Assembly (NCBI GenBank): GCA_946902875.1 | Contig: OX336340.1 | Span: 5,353,739-5,417,738, forward strand | Length of the DNA stretch: 64,000 nt | Direction of reading: 5' to 3' | Source: Nematopogon swammerdamellus | Taxonomy: Eukaryota; Arthropoda; Insecta; Lepidoptera; Adelidae | In this document: positions 30,601 to 41,812 of the stretch, piece after piece | Numbering within the stretch: the first letter of the stretch is position 1 | Layout of the letters: every line of letters begins with the position of its first letter | Made by a program: the position numbers and the translations under genes | Notes under the pieces: model-generated | Seen by the model: the letters and a program-made list of their open reading frames with translations, nothing else | What the model was told of the DNA's origin: nothing | Databases searched by the model: none

Positions 30601-31253
30601 TAGATAGCACAGCAACAGTCCGCAAATCTGCTGTCATGGCATCTCACTGAGCGTGGTTTCGCGTAGAATAGGCTAGATAGCACAGCAACAGTCCGCAAAT
30701 CTGCTGTCATGGCATCTCACTGAGCGTGGTTTCGCGTAGAATAGGCTAGATAGCACAGCAACAGTCCGCAAATCTGCTGTCATGGCATCTCACTGAGCGT
30801 GGTTTCGCGTAGAATAGGCTAGATAGCACAGCAACAGTCCGCAAATCTGCTGTCATGGCATCTCACTGAGCGTGGTTTCGCGTAGAATAGGCTAGATAGC
30901 ACAGCAACAGTCCGCAAATCTGCTGTCATGGCATCTCACTGAGCGTGGTTTCGCGTAGAATAGGCTAGATAGCACAGCAACAGTCCGCAAATCTGCTGTC
31001 ATGGCATCTCACTGAGCGTGGTTTCGCGTAGAATAGGCTAGATAGCACAGCAACAGTCCGCAAATCTGCTGTCATGGCATCTCACTGAGCGTGGTTTCGC
31101 GTAGAATAGGCTAGATAGCACAGCAACAGTCCGCAAATCTGCTGTCATGGCATCTCACTGAGCGTGGTTTCGCGTAGAATAGGCTAGATAGCACAGCAAC
31201 AGTCCGCAAATCTGCTGTCACGGCATCTCACTGAGCGTGGTTTCGCGTAGAAT
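30521..31253 (+). repeat. 73-bp tandem array, ten copies
   Basis: AACAGTCCGC recurs at 30541, 30614, 30687, 30760, 30833, 30906, 30979, 31052, 31125 and 31198, exactly every 73 bases. Each unit holds the LINE C-terminal codons (NRLDSTATVRKSAGMASH), the stop and GCGTGGTTTCGCG. Only the first and last units differ at single positions (AGTACAG and GCTGGCATGG in the first, GTCACGG in the last). The period is not divisible by 3, so units are not read as a repeated protein. Confidence 0.95.
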
Positions 31254-31454
31254 TTGGCCTCTGTCGACTGCGCTTTATAAAAATACAAATAAAATAAAGA
31301 AAATAGCTAGTGTCATTATTCTAGACCCACAATGGGTCCTAAACTAAAAGTCGCAGAGGCGGGGGAGTTTTACTCTAGCATTTTAAATAACTAAATCTAC
31401 AAATTTCTGGAATAAAAAGGACGTGTCCGATTTTATGGTCATATTTGACACTGT

Positions 31455-31660
31455 GCAAAGGGGTGTTCCGCGAGAGTATGGCGAACAGGAGGAGGAGGGA
31501 TGAGGGAAGCAAGTTCGTCAGATTAGCGACCATAGTAGTACCGATAAAATATGCTCAATAATCCAACGATGCGTCTGTGCTTTAGGGGTTGAAGATTCTT
31601 TTTCAGTGCTTTAACTGTACAAAATTGGTGTGTACTACTTACTTATAATAATATAATATA
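31455..31660 (-). repeat. Second copy of the 29777-29980 LINE segment
   Basis: CAAAGGGGTGTTCCGCGAGA through CTTACTTATAATAATAT repeats 29777-29980 with about one difference (TCAGATTAGC for TCAGGTTAGC). ATAAAGAAAATAGCTAGTGT also occurs on both sides of it (31297 and 31671), so a block duplication flanks the 73-bp array. Confidence 0.8.
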
Positions 31661-31965
31661 CCAATAAAATAAAGAAAATAGCTAGTGTCATTATTCTAGC
31701 CCCATTGTGTTCGGGATATTGGGAAGAACAAAGAATTAATTCGTTCAATGCTTTACCAAAATTAGCTTGACTGATTCGTTACAAAACAATACGACTATTG
31801 TTTACTATGTCTATATTTAGAGAGCAGAGGGACACTTGACAGCTGTCATTAGGTACGAAGTGAATGAATTGAGCCTGTAAATTATTGTTTCCAGTGAAAT
31901 AATTTTCGATAGGTTTAAAATGGTTTAGATGTGAGTAGCTATTTATTACAATTGATGAAATTGCT

Positions 31966-32161
31966 TTTTTTTTATTTTATGGAAACTGACACGGTTGTTG
32001 GCTACATCACCTACAAAATCCGTGATGTCAGCCCATAACACTGGGTGAACTTGGTGCCACATCAGTGCTTTCCTTCGGTCGTGCCGGCTACACTGAACTG
32101 GATGGAAAACACAAACTATTTACATCCGTTTCGACCGACCTTTCATTCAGTGCGGTGGTAC
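31966..32161 (-). repeat. SINE, 5'-truncated
   Basis: The reverse complement of the common body with a GTTGTTG insertion near the tail; it ends at GCGGTGGTA. Confidence 0.8.
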
Positions 32162-32978
32162 ATAATGCTTGCAATTGCTTGCTTAGCAAAACAATATTGA
32201 AATTTAATAAATTATTTTGTCTTAAATCAAAATTAATAATTGGCATTTACATATAATAATATGTTTAGGTTACTTACATATGTTTATATAATATTTATTA
32301 TATGAAACATCACTTACAATATGTTCCGGTAACAAAGAAACAGAAATACGAAATGACAATTTTAAAACTATAATACACTAAAACTAAACTTAAAAAAAAT
32401 TATGAAGCCAATCAATAATTTTAATATTATGAAGTAATTCGAACCAATAGGTAGATAAATTCATTGCCGTAGGTACACTGTCTTTCACAATACGAAATAC
32501 GAAGAAAAACAAAATAGTGCAAATGTATAAAGATATTTCATTGTCATCTCCTTGTTAGTCATTATCGCCATCTAAGTCACCAGCTCTGTCAACATATCGT
32601 ATGGACCCCTTTAAGTCTCCAACAAGCCCCCTCCCCTCGCCGTCGCGGTCGGAAAGGGCACACAACTTGTGTCTTTAACTGAATATTCCTAACCCAATCA
32701 CCTACTGTTTGAGCGGGGATTATTTTTCGATTGGGACGTGCCGGGATCATGAACAAATAGCCGCATTTAAAGGAGCTTCGGCTAAAAACTCTCTCGTCTT
32801 CTCCGGGCTCGGCGTCCGGCCTTCCGGTGGATTTAGGCCAGTGCGCTCGCTCGTGGGAATCACGGTGCTTTATTTTTTTTATTATTATTAAAATTAAAAC
32901 TATTCTTTCAATTTGATTTTCTAGAAAGTCGTTGTTTAGGGATTATGAAAATATTAGGAAGTATTATTTATAAAGAAG
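32162..32978. other. Intron, no gene seen
   Basis: AT-rich to 32560, then a GC-richer low-repeat part (32560-32870) with no coding support. Confidence 0.4.
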
Positions 32979-33062
32979 ACCGCATGTGGTGGCGTGCCTT
33001 GGGAGAGGCCTATGTCCAGCAGTGCACCGATACAGGCTGATGATGATGATGATTATTATTTA
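32979..33062 (+). pseudogene. RTE-type LINE 3' end
   Basis: GAAGACCGCATGTGGTGGCG, GGGAGAGGCCTATGTCCAGC, then an ATG-repeat tail (GATGATGATGATTATTATT). Final codons read about EDRMWW..GEAYVQQ. Matches 10060-10160. Confidence 0.75.
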
Positions 33063-33414
33063 TAGAATTTATTTGTTCATATTGTTGAAAATATGCCTAA
33101 TCACCAAATCGGGGTGTTGGTGGGGGCATAAACATGCTCTTGCAAAAATTCAGGTTCAGAGGTAGCTCACATTAAGTGTTTAAAACATGAACATATGACA
33201 AGGTCAGACAACATCTAATAACCCGTAAACCTAACCTTCTCCATGTTTTTATGTTCCCCAAGTACACGCTCAGTCAAAGGGGCCTGGCATTCACAGCTTC
33301 CACATTCAACATTACATAAGTCCATGAGCGTCATCTTTATCTTATGTGTTAAGTTTCTTATAGCTTTAAGCGGAATTTTTTTTTCTATATTAAATAATGA
33401 TTGATTTTCATTTT

Positions 33415-33535
33415 AGGGTTCCGTAGCCAGCGACGCTGGCAGGGACTCTTATAAAATCGGGCAGGTGTCTGTTCTTCCGTGCGTCCGTCCGTGCGCCCGT
33501 CCGTCCGTCCACCTGTCACAACATGTAAGTAGCAC
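33415..33535. repeat. GTTCCGTAGCC repeat with CCGT microsatellite
   Basis: GGGTTCCGTAGCCAGCGACG and a TCCGTGCGTCCGTCCGTGCG run. It resembles the microsatellite-linked dispersed repeats elsewhere but is a different subtype. Confidence 0.5.
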
Positions 33536-33964
33536 CTAAACCGTTCGAGCAAGTCATTCCGCGCGCCCCGTTCGCTAAAGGAGAGTCGATGACCTTGAGC
33601 GCACGGGGCGGCTCAAATTATCAACTGTTTAGATACCAAGTGGCACGTTTTCATCGTTAGAACATTTCTAAAAATTTCCCTACAACAATTGCTAAAAATA
33701 TATTTATATATCTTTGTTTAAAGCGTGTTTGTCAAAAGCGTGAGTTATGTATGTATGTATGTATTTTTGTTTAACGTGTTTATTATGATGTGTATATGTC
33801 CCTCCCAAAATATTTGCAGTTAGTATGGAAAAACCTTACATACGTGGATGATTTGTTGCGGACTACAGTAGTAGTCGTATGTGATATTACGGAATGTTGT
33901 TATAAATAAACAAAATAAAACCGACAGGCGGACAGACCCACACCCAAACACCAGAGTGATCCCA

Positions 33965-34350
33965 TAAGGGTTCCTTTTTTTAGGGACCCTTTTACTAAAC
34001 CTACTACGCCGTCTGTCTGTCTTCCGAGGGCTGTATCTCTGGAACCGTAATAGCTAGCCCGTTAAAATTTTCACAGAATATGTGTTATTATGGCCGATAT
34101 GTACCAACAAATAATAAAAATAAGAAAAATTAAAAAAATCGCGGGGGTTCCTATAGAAGAAACTAAAAAGTGTATGCGCGCGCGCCATCTACCGAATAGA
34201 GTATGAAGCATTTGAACTAATCATTAATTTTAACTAATATGAAGCATTTCATAAACAAACACGCCATAGATGGCGTGAATGGCGCTGACCTTGACATGGC
34301 GATACGCAACCCTCGGTGCGCGAGTTCGACTCGCACTTGGCCGGTTATCG
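33965..34350. repeat. GTTCCGTA dispersed repeat, long copy
   Basis: Runs from AGGGACCCTTTTACTAAACC through CCGAGGGCTGTATCTCTGGA and GGGGTTCCTATAGAAGAAAC, with GCGCGCGCGCCATCTACCGA, to GAGTTCGACTCGCACTTGGC CGGTT. The last part has a B-box-like TTCGACTC, so a tRNA-derived origin is possible, but no A box is convincing. Confidence 0.7.
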
Positions 34351-34654
34351 CATTTTGCGAAGGGAACATATAAGTTGAATCTTCAATTACAAATGCGTGT
34401 TTTAAGCCCAAACGGAGTGAAGCCACAGGCAGAAGGTAGCAAATTCGAAATTATAATAACAGCCTACAAATACTAATACTCGCCGCGTTCGTGTCTAAAC
34501 TGACCGCAGCTTTGAGCCCTTAATTAAGGCTGAGTCCGATATATGAGAGTGAAATTAATTGGAACGAAAACAATTAATTTAGCAGTCAGTAGGTACATAC
34601 CTACTTGTATTTATAAATTTTTACTAACAAAAATTTCTTCAATTTCTAGATTAA

Positions 34655-34995
34655 TTAGTCTACCTGATTGTCCGTCCGTCTGTCTGTCCGAGGGCGGTAT
34701 CTCTTGAATCGTAATAGGTAGTCCGTTGAAATTTTCACAGAATATGTGTTATTTATTATGGCCGACATAACAACAAATAACAAAAAAAAAAAATAAGCAA
34801 AAGTATTGAATTCATGGGGGAAGTGTATGCGCGCCATCTACCGAAAAGACTAAGAAGCATTTTAACTAATCATGAATTTTAACTAATATGAAGCATTTCA
34901 TAAACACGCCATAGATGGCGTCAGTGGCGCTGACCATGACATGGCGATACGGAACCCTCGATGCGCGAGTTCGACTCGCACTTGGCCGGTTTTTT
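34655..34995. repeat. GTTCCGTA dispersed repeat, second copy
   Basis: The same modules as 33965-34350: TGTCCGAGGGCGGTATCTCT, ATGGCCGACATAAC, GCGCGCCATCTACCGA-like sequence, GACATGGCGATACGGAACCC and GAGTTCGACTCGCACTTGGC. Confidence 0.7.
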
Positions 34996-35074
34996 TTCCT
35001 CCTTAATTCTATATTGCTACTTTTTCTGTTTCTCTTATGTGAATGAGAAAATAAACGATACGTACGTACCACAC

Positions 35075-35375
35075 GCTGAACGACAATCGGGGTAAGCAGA
35101 GTAATCGGTGTTGTGCTGCAAGTAGGTACTCTTGTAAATTACAGCACAACACCGACCACCACATTTAGCAATGCATAAAGACAAGATAAAACAATCAAGC
35201 AGCAATTAAGGCACTAAGCGCGCCTGCTGCATGACTCGGTGAAAGGACCGAGCCAAGATGGCTAGCCTGTTGCCCTTTAGCATGGCACCTTGTCCTTATC
35301 CCTTAGTCAGCTTTTACGACATGCACTCGGAGAGATGCAGTGGGGCTATTCTTTTAAACTACCGGCCGCAGATGG
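35075..35375 (-). mobile_element. Head-B SINE-like element with alternative body
   Basis: On the minus strand: a diverged head B (GAATAGCCCCACTGCATCTC, GTAAAAGCTGACTAAGGGAT), then GGACAAGGTGCCATGCTAAA, GATTGTTTTATCTTG and the GGTGTTGTGCTG inverted pair. Same family as 25342-25670. Confidence 0.65.
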
Positions 35376-35394
35376 TAATTATTAATCTGAATAA

Positions 35395-35515
35395 TTTGAA
35401 CTAGCAGTCGGCATGGTGGCTGTGTCCAACAGTCCATGGAACAATCCGACATAGCCATTAACACCACTACTCGAAAACACGCTCAGCAAAATTCCATGAC
35501 AAGGTGGCAAAAAAA
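35395..35515 (-). repeat. LINE 3' UTR remnant
   Basis: GGCTATGTCGGATTGTTCCA and GAGCGTGTTTTCGAGTAG on the minus strand resemble the UTR at 2860-3000. Confidence 0.4.
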
Positions 35516-35554
35516 AAATTAAGCGTAGATTCATCAATTGAATGAAAAAACAAA

Positions 35555-35872
35555 ATCAGTGGTGCGATCGGTCGACTGTCGTCGGTCGTGACGGGTGACC
35601 GCTCGACCGTTGGAGGCTGACCGTGGTTCAGATTCTTCGTAAAACTGTAGGTTGTAGGGTTTAACCCGCCCGGGTTGATACCATCGCACTGAATGAATGG
35701 TCGGTTGAAACAGCTATGTAAATAGCTAGTGTTTTCCATCCAGTTCAGTGTAGCCGGAACTACCGAAGGGAAGCACTAACGAGGCACCTATATCACCAAG
35801 GTGTTATGAGCTGACATCACGGATGTAGTAGATGATGTAACCAACTGCGTCAGTTTCCATAAAGAAACATTA
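35555..35872 (+). mobile_element. SINE with reduced tRNA/5S head
   Basis: It retains GGTGCGATCGGTCGACTG, a short 5S remnant (GGGTGACCGCTCGACCG, about 35590-35606), a B-box-like GGTTCAGATTC, and a complete body with TTTCCATAAAG. It is more diverged than the copy at 22162. Confidence 0.75.
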
Positions 35873-37150
35873 GCTTCCATTACAACTAGATATCAGTTAA
35901 AATATCTGCCTCAAGGAATATCCAGGGCGCTGCCGCCGGTCAAGTGTGTAATTCCATTATCCGGGAAACAAAAATTATAATAGAAGAAGAAAACTCACTC
36001 CCAGAGCCAGTTTCAATACCGAGAAACAGACAGGTGCAGTAACTAGACCGGGGCCCCGGAGAAGGCGGGATTCGCTTCAGAAGCAATCAGGTTAGCTATC
36101 CGGGGAAGCCTCAATTGAAATTGAAAAATGAAACTAATCAACTATCGCGTGTGTGCTGAGAACAAATATTATCACTCAATCACACTGCGCAAACAGCCTC
36201 CGCCGCGCCGGTCCGCGGCCGTGAGCTGGCAGCCACTACATTTACGTCATGTCATTGAGTCAATTTCGGTGACATTTATAGATTTTATTTAAATTTTTTT
36301 ACATTGAAAATGTCTTTTCGATCGCTTCAGTATAGTCCTCGATTTCCAGCGAGAGTGCGAATTCGCCCTTGTGTCGTGAGTTTTAAGATTAAGTGAATAT
36401 TTAGGGTGTAAAATGACGCGTATCGACGAGGGCTACACGGTGGTGAAAAGAAAAAAAAATTGAGAGTTTTTGAGAAAATTGCAAAAAACCGCTTCAAATT
36501 GCGGCCACTTTTAAACATATTTCTAAATATAAATTTAAACTTTTATATTTTTATATTGTAGATTGATTCAATATCAAGGAATTTTTTTTTGTTTATTGAC
36601 AAAAGTGAAAAATTTGAGGGTTATGATTTTTTTTTTATTTTCCGTTACGCGAGTTACAAGTCGTTTTTATCTTGCAGTGTGAGGAGTTAAAATGCTTTTC
36701 GTGTATGCATATACTTGAAAATTAAGAATTTTAATTTTGTAATTTTATTTTTTTATAAGTGTTGACCATTTTTGTCAATATTTCAAAATTGACATATTTG
36801 TTATATTTGATACGCCCTAAAATCCCTCATGTAATGCATGAGATCTGTGAATTTTCTTTCAGCTTTTTATATGTAACATTTCAGCTATGGTATGGGTGGT
36901 AATTTTGAATTGAATTTTGAGTGAATGAAGCGGAAATGCGTTAAGGAAGTGACGTAATTTTGTGAGTAAAGTATATTATGATTCTTTAGTGCGGCCTACA
37001 GTTGGCCCATGTCAACAGCTGTCAACCGTGCTTATAAAAACACGGTGTGAAATAAATGTTACACATATTTGGCGAGTAAGTAACACTCGTTGCTATTAAT
37101 TTTTACTAAGGTTACCAGATGTTGTAACAAAGTTTAGAAACAATTATTTT
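35873..37150. other. Intron; possible LTR-like remnant at its right end
   Basis: 35930-36260 is low-repeat and GC-richer. 36530-36960 is AT-rich. At 37030-37085, TGCTTATAAAAACACGGTGT, then GAAATAAATGTTACACA, then TATTTGGCGAG look like the promoter/polyA part of an LTR followed by a degenerate primer site. No paired LTR is seen. Confidence 0.35.
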
Positions 37151-37159
37151 TTAATTTTT

Positions 37160-37535
37160 TTTTTATGTAATCCGGGTATGGGTCGCTAAGTCGGATGGGA
37201 CAAAGCGCATATTCCTACCAGCCCATAGGGTATGCTGGCTGGATTGCTGGCTATACTGGACTAGAGGAGAACACAGCCGAGGCTGCTATGCGGTCATCTT
37301 ACATCCAGTACGGTGGTACCAACCCAGTCGGCTACCATTTGAGCCTACCACCTAGTAAGGGGCAAGGGAAGAGCCCTACAGTTTTACACCGGTTCCGAAC
37401 GGTGAAGCAACAGGTGTAGGTTCCTGCACTTAATGTTTTCGTCATAAAAAAACCCATTGGTACACGCCGCCAGATTCGTGGCTCGGACCTCTCGCATGAG
37501 AAGCCGATACCCAAACCACTCGGCCACCCGCCGCA
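37160..37535 (-). mobile_element. Full SINE with class-II tRNA-like head
   Basis: On the minus strand it starts GCGGGTGGCCGAGTGGTTTG (near 37532), with a B-box region mutated to GAATCTGG, then the junction CACCTGTTGCTTCACCGTTC, the body, and the GGATTACATAAAAAAAA tail. An internal deletion of about 60 bases lies near 37220. Confidence 0.8.
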
Positions 37536-39567
37536 CCTTAGAAATGACTACGTAAAGATTATTTAATGGCGTAAAACTAATATCACCCACCTCTCGCTCT
37601 ACACCGTCTTACTACTTGCTACAACGACGCCCTCATAATTATTCAGCCAAGTATGGAAATTTAATTTAAAGACTCCAGACGGGGGCTATGGCTCGGAGCG
37701 ATTCTGTTGAAAATAGCTTCGGCAAACGTCACGGAGAAATAGAAAATGCCTCGAAACGTGAGCGTGAGAAGCGGCAGATGAAATTAATTGGTGATCGCAG
37801 CGAGATAATGAAACACAACAGTGCGGCATGTTGGAAAAATATTCGCTACAATATGCACCGTGAATCCAAACCAGAATCTATTTATTAATACATGAAGCAA
37901 AAACTTTGTACCCCTATTTTTACGAAAATTGCGCAGACGGAGAAGTATAAAATTTCGCACACTTATAGTTTATATAGAGAAGGAGTGCAGAATGCTAATA
38001 TTTTTAAAATAGTATGCATAAAAAATACAATAAATCAATAAAAAAACAATTACACAAACTAACATGTATTTGACACAATTTCTATCTAATTTGGTAAATT
38101 CTCTGATTCAGATTTTTGGGAAAAATGTTTGCTGGGAATTTAGTACCTAATTCATTAGGTATCTATATCTCAAGACTTAGACACCATAAATATGCATACA
38201 GAGAACCAAATAAACAAATCTAATAGCCAAGTCATGCGGAAACTAAATCACAAATCTAAACAAGCTAATCAGCATTACGTAAAATATGCCCGATACCATC
38301 GCCTTGCAAGTTGCATCCACGACTGGCTGGGCAAGGAGAAGTTTATTTGGTTAGCGGCTTAATGCGGCGCCGGCTGTTAATCTTCACTGCTGCAGTTTAT
38401 CCAAGCGCTTATTTAAATCAAACGCTGGAGTTTAGTTGGCCGCTCTGCCGGCAAGGTTTAGAAGTGTCAATTTATTGCTGTTTTGCGCATTTGACTTGCC
38501 CGCGAGACAAGGTGCGACCACGTGATAGCCGCGCAGACTCGGATGTGGAACCCTCTGTGTGTAAGCAACGTTCGCACTTTTTGACGAATTGGAAACCACT
38601 TTTATATTTTTAGTGGTCCAAAAAAATCTGACCTAACTTCCTTCATAGAATGGAACGTATGTCGTCTATGTATGAATCATAGGGTTATTAAATCAATGGT
38701 AAGAATGTATAGATGTCGTTTGTATGTTCGCTTATAACTCGAGAACGACTGAACTGAACATATTACTTTCCTCTACAGAACATGACAGAACGGGTAAGCT
38801 CTGGATTCTGGAAGTCCCGAGTCCTTCAACATAGGCATCAGTCATGTCGACATGGAATTGGCGACCGCCGCATACGACCGAATGACCATGGACGTCGTTA
38901 CACACATTATGGGCGCCTGGGCGCCACATGTAGCGTTTTCTATATAAATAATTGATAAATAAAATATATAACAAATCGTTTAAGCAGTCTGCCGGGCGTT
39001 GGTCTTTTAGGCCACAATTACTCGCATGAAAGTGGGTAATTGCCGCTGTATGGCTAATTTGCATCGTGCTGTCTGCTCCTCTTCGGCTAAAACCAATTAT
39101 GCTATTTAAAAGTTAATAATTGTAATTTAGTTTTGCGCTGAACGAACGTTTTCTTTCTTTCTTTTTCTTTGTATACTCACGCTATCTGATAAAGGGACTT
39201 AGTAGTATGGAACAAAAATCGAAAATCTGGCAAAAATTTTACCTTTTAGATCAAACGCGAGCTGAGTCTCAAACACAGGTCTATCTACATATAGCACTTC
39301 TCATCGCTGCGTGCTCTACGGTAACATCCGCGCGAGATGTCGCGTCAACGGGGATCGCTGGGTAAACACAGCCACACATTGCGCGGTCGCTCTGTCGCAG
39401 TCGCTTCTTGGATTGCTAGTTATTTGGATAAATAGCCAGCGAGCGTTGATATCGAAGTTAAACGGATTTTGGGTGCAAATAGCGAAGCTGCTGCTATTTC
39501 AAATTCCGAATATACATTTAATATACAAGGTTGTACGTATCTTTGAACCTGTAAGAATGTGTGAAAT
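37536..39567. other. Low-repeat intron DNA, 2 kb
   Basis: Apart from a short piece at 38850-38935 related to the LINE 3' UTR (GACCGAATGACCATGGACGT, then GCGCCACATGTAGCG), no repeat or gene is recognised. Short open frames have no domains. Confidence 0.4.
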
Positions 39568-39757
39568 GTTATTTTTTTTGTGGAAACTGACACTGTTGGC
39601 TACATCACCAACAACATCCGCGGTCAGCCCATAACACCTTTGTGAACTGAGTGCCATGTCAGTGCTTCCCTTTGGTCGTGGCGGCTGCACTGAACTGGGC
39701 GGGAAACACGAACTATTGACATAGTCGTTTCGACCGTTCTTTCCTTCAGTGTAGTCA
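39568..39757 (-). repeat. SINE, 5'-truncated
   Basis: The reverse complement of tail and body (GTGGAAACTGACACTGTTGG, AACACCTTTGTGAACTGAG); it ends at CTTTCCTTCAGTG. Confidence 0.75.
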
Positions 39758-39839
39758 TGTATTTAATTGTAATGTTAAATGTGTAAATATATTTTGTTTT
39801 TATTTTTTTTTAACTCTTTTTCGTTTAATTTCGCACTAC

Positions 39840-39955
39840 CCATCTACACTACCCACAATCCATGGCATGACTGGTAGATAATGCCTTTTGACTTTAAGTC
39901 CGCCTGTTGTCGCTTCTTTTGTGCAATAAAGTAGGGATGAGCAGAGACAATATAT
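39840..39955 (+). repeat. LINE 3' UTR fragment
   Basis: AATCCATGGCATGACTGG, ACTTTAAGTCCGCCTGTTGT and TGTGCAATAAAGTAGG form a polyadenylation-type LINE end. Confidence 0.5.
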
Positions 39956-40199
39956 TTTCACGTAGTACGAACCTAACACCCTCGACGGCGACTATGCCGT
40001 CGTCGTCTCTTCAGCTGACGTGCCCAGCCCACTGACACGACTTAAGCTAAGCCACCCGATGTTCAATATTGACTTATTATTGTATTAATATTTTCGTGCA
40101 TTTCGTGTGCAAACTACAACACAATGCAACACGTTTTATGTGGTTAATGAGTTTTTTTCGGATGTAAACATTTAGTAAGTAAAGTAAGTAAAGTAATAA

Positions 40200-40565
40200 C
40201 TGGCCAAGTGTGAGTCGAACTCGCGCACCGAGGGTTCCGTATCGCCATGTCATGGTTAGCGCCACTCACGCCATGTATGGCGTGTTATTAAATGCTTCAT
40301 ATTAGTTCAAATTCATGATTAGTTAAAATGCTACATACTCTATTCGGTAGATGGCGCGCGCGCATACACTTTTTGGTTTCTTCTATGGGAACCCCCGTGA
40401 ATTTTTACTTTTTCTTATATTTATTATTTGTTGTTATGTCGGCCATAATAACACATATTATTCTGTGAAAATTTCAACGGGCTACCTACGGACGGACAGA
40501 CAGACAGACAGACAGACGGCAGAGGCTTAGTAATAGGTTCCCGTACCGGATACCGAACCCTTAAA
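40200..40565. repeat. GTTCCGTA dispersed repeat, inverted long copy
   Basis: CTGGCCAAGTGTGAGTCGAA, GTTCCGTATCGCCATGTCAT, GATGGCGCGCGCGCATACAC, a GACAGACAGACAGACAGACG run and GTAATAGGTTCCCGTACCGG. Reverse of 33965. Confidence 0.7.
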
Positions 40566-41748
40566 AGCATCGAACGGACGACTTTCCGCTTGCGTAGGCT
40601 AAGGTAAACCTTCTAAACCTGTGTACTAAAATTACATACACAAGGGGTAACAAAACATTTTCCCAAGCTTAATCTAACATTCGGTACCTACCGCGAACTC
40701 CATCGTGTGTTTTGGACCAAAAAGGTCGCTTTTACACGTTCCGAACGCAATCCGCATGCAGCTCAAGTTGTCCGGACCGTGTGATATACGAGGACCATCA
40801 GATTATATAGCCAGAAAGGATACTGTCATGCATTCGGCGCATTCTACATTGTTACCAATGGTCGGCAAGCACTCACATTTCACACAACAGCCCAATGATA
40901 TTTTAGGAAAGATAGGTTATCTATATGACATTCAGTGCTCACACATGGCACGTTCGAGAGGAAGAACATAAGTGATGCGCCGACTCGAATAGTCTTATTC
41001 CAATTATTAGAATTAGTGCAGAATCTCATTACACACGAAGCCATTTTCGATGTGTTAGCGGCTCGTGGTTAGCGATCCGAACGCGTGCGTAGTTGGTGGG
41101 CGACTAACTTCAGACAGGACTGTGGTATTGTATTTAATGTGCCACTTGGGAGCTCAGATAACCTATCTACCTCCTTTTAACTTATAATATCATTGCAACA
41201 GCCAGACAGAAGATATTATGTGAGTAGAAAGTGTTTTCGTATTGTATGTATGTATGTGTGACAGAGATTTATTAGATTTTATGACAGATTTATGATTGAT
41301 TAAACCCGGCCAAGTGCGAGTCGGACTCGTGCACTGAAAGTTCCGTGCCGCCATGTATTTCGACTCCCTGGAGCCAAAACTCACCAAATGCAGTTTTTAT
41401 CAAAATTGTGTTTTTTGTACAGGCAAACTTGAAATTTGTAGCTCTGTCTAAGAAAATCAAAATTTATATCTCAACGTTTTCAAAGATAAATAAAAAAATT
41501 AAAAATAACCAAGTTGCGATGTATCGTAATTTCTCTTAAGGAAAAACTCACCAATGTACTTGGTCAGTTTTTGCATACAAAATTACGAATACAACAAAAG
41601 TGGAATGACTTCATTAACTCTTTTAGTTTTTGAATTATAAAAGTTAAAAAAGTATAAAAACTTAAAACCTTTAATATCTCAGTATTCGATTTTTGTTAGT
41701 TGGTGAATTTTGGCTCGAGAGGATCGATTTGGTCTTTTGTTTTTGTTA
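40566..41748. other. Low-repeat intron DNA
   Basis: No gene. A 40-base piece of the GTTCCGTA repeat (CGGCCAAGTGCGAGTCGGAC) is at about 41308. Confidence 0.4.
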
Positions 41749-41812
41749 GCCTCGGTAGCTCAGTGGTGCGGTCGGTCGACTGTTGTTAAGCAACCCTGAG
41801 CGCGGTCACAAA
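41749..41812 (+). repeat. SINE 5' end only (tRNA A box plus 5S start)
   Basis: TTAGCCTCGGTAGCTCAGTG is followed by GTCGGTCGACTGTTG and then GTTAAGCAACCCTGAGCGCG (41785-41804), which matches the 5S part. The copy stops there. It is useful because it fixes the order A box, then 5S. Confidence 0.75.

Noticed and set aside
30521..31253. Regular array resembling a CRISPR array
   Set aside because: The whole 73-base unit repeats without variable spacers, and it is derived from a LINE C-terminus in a eukaryote.
4182..37535. All four class-II-headed SINE copies on the minus strand, the same as the host gene
   Set aside because: Four copies are too few to claim a strand bias.
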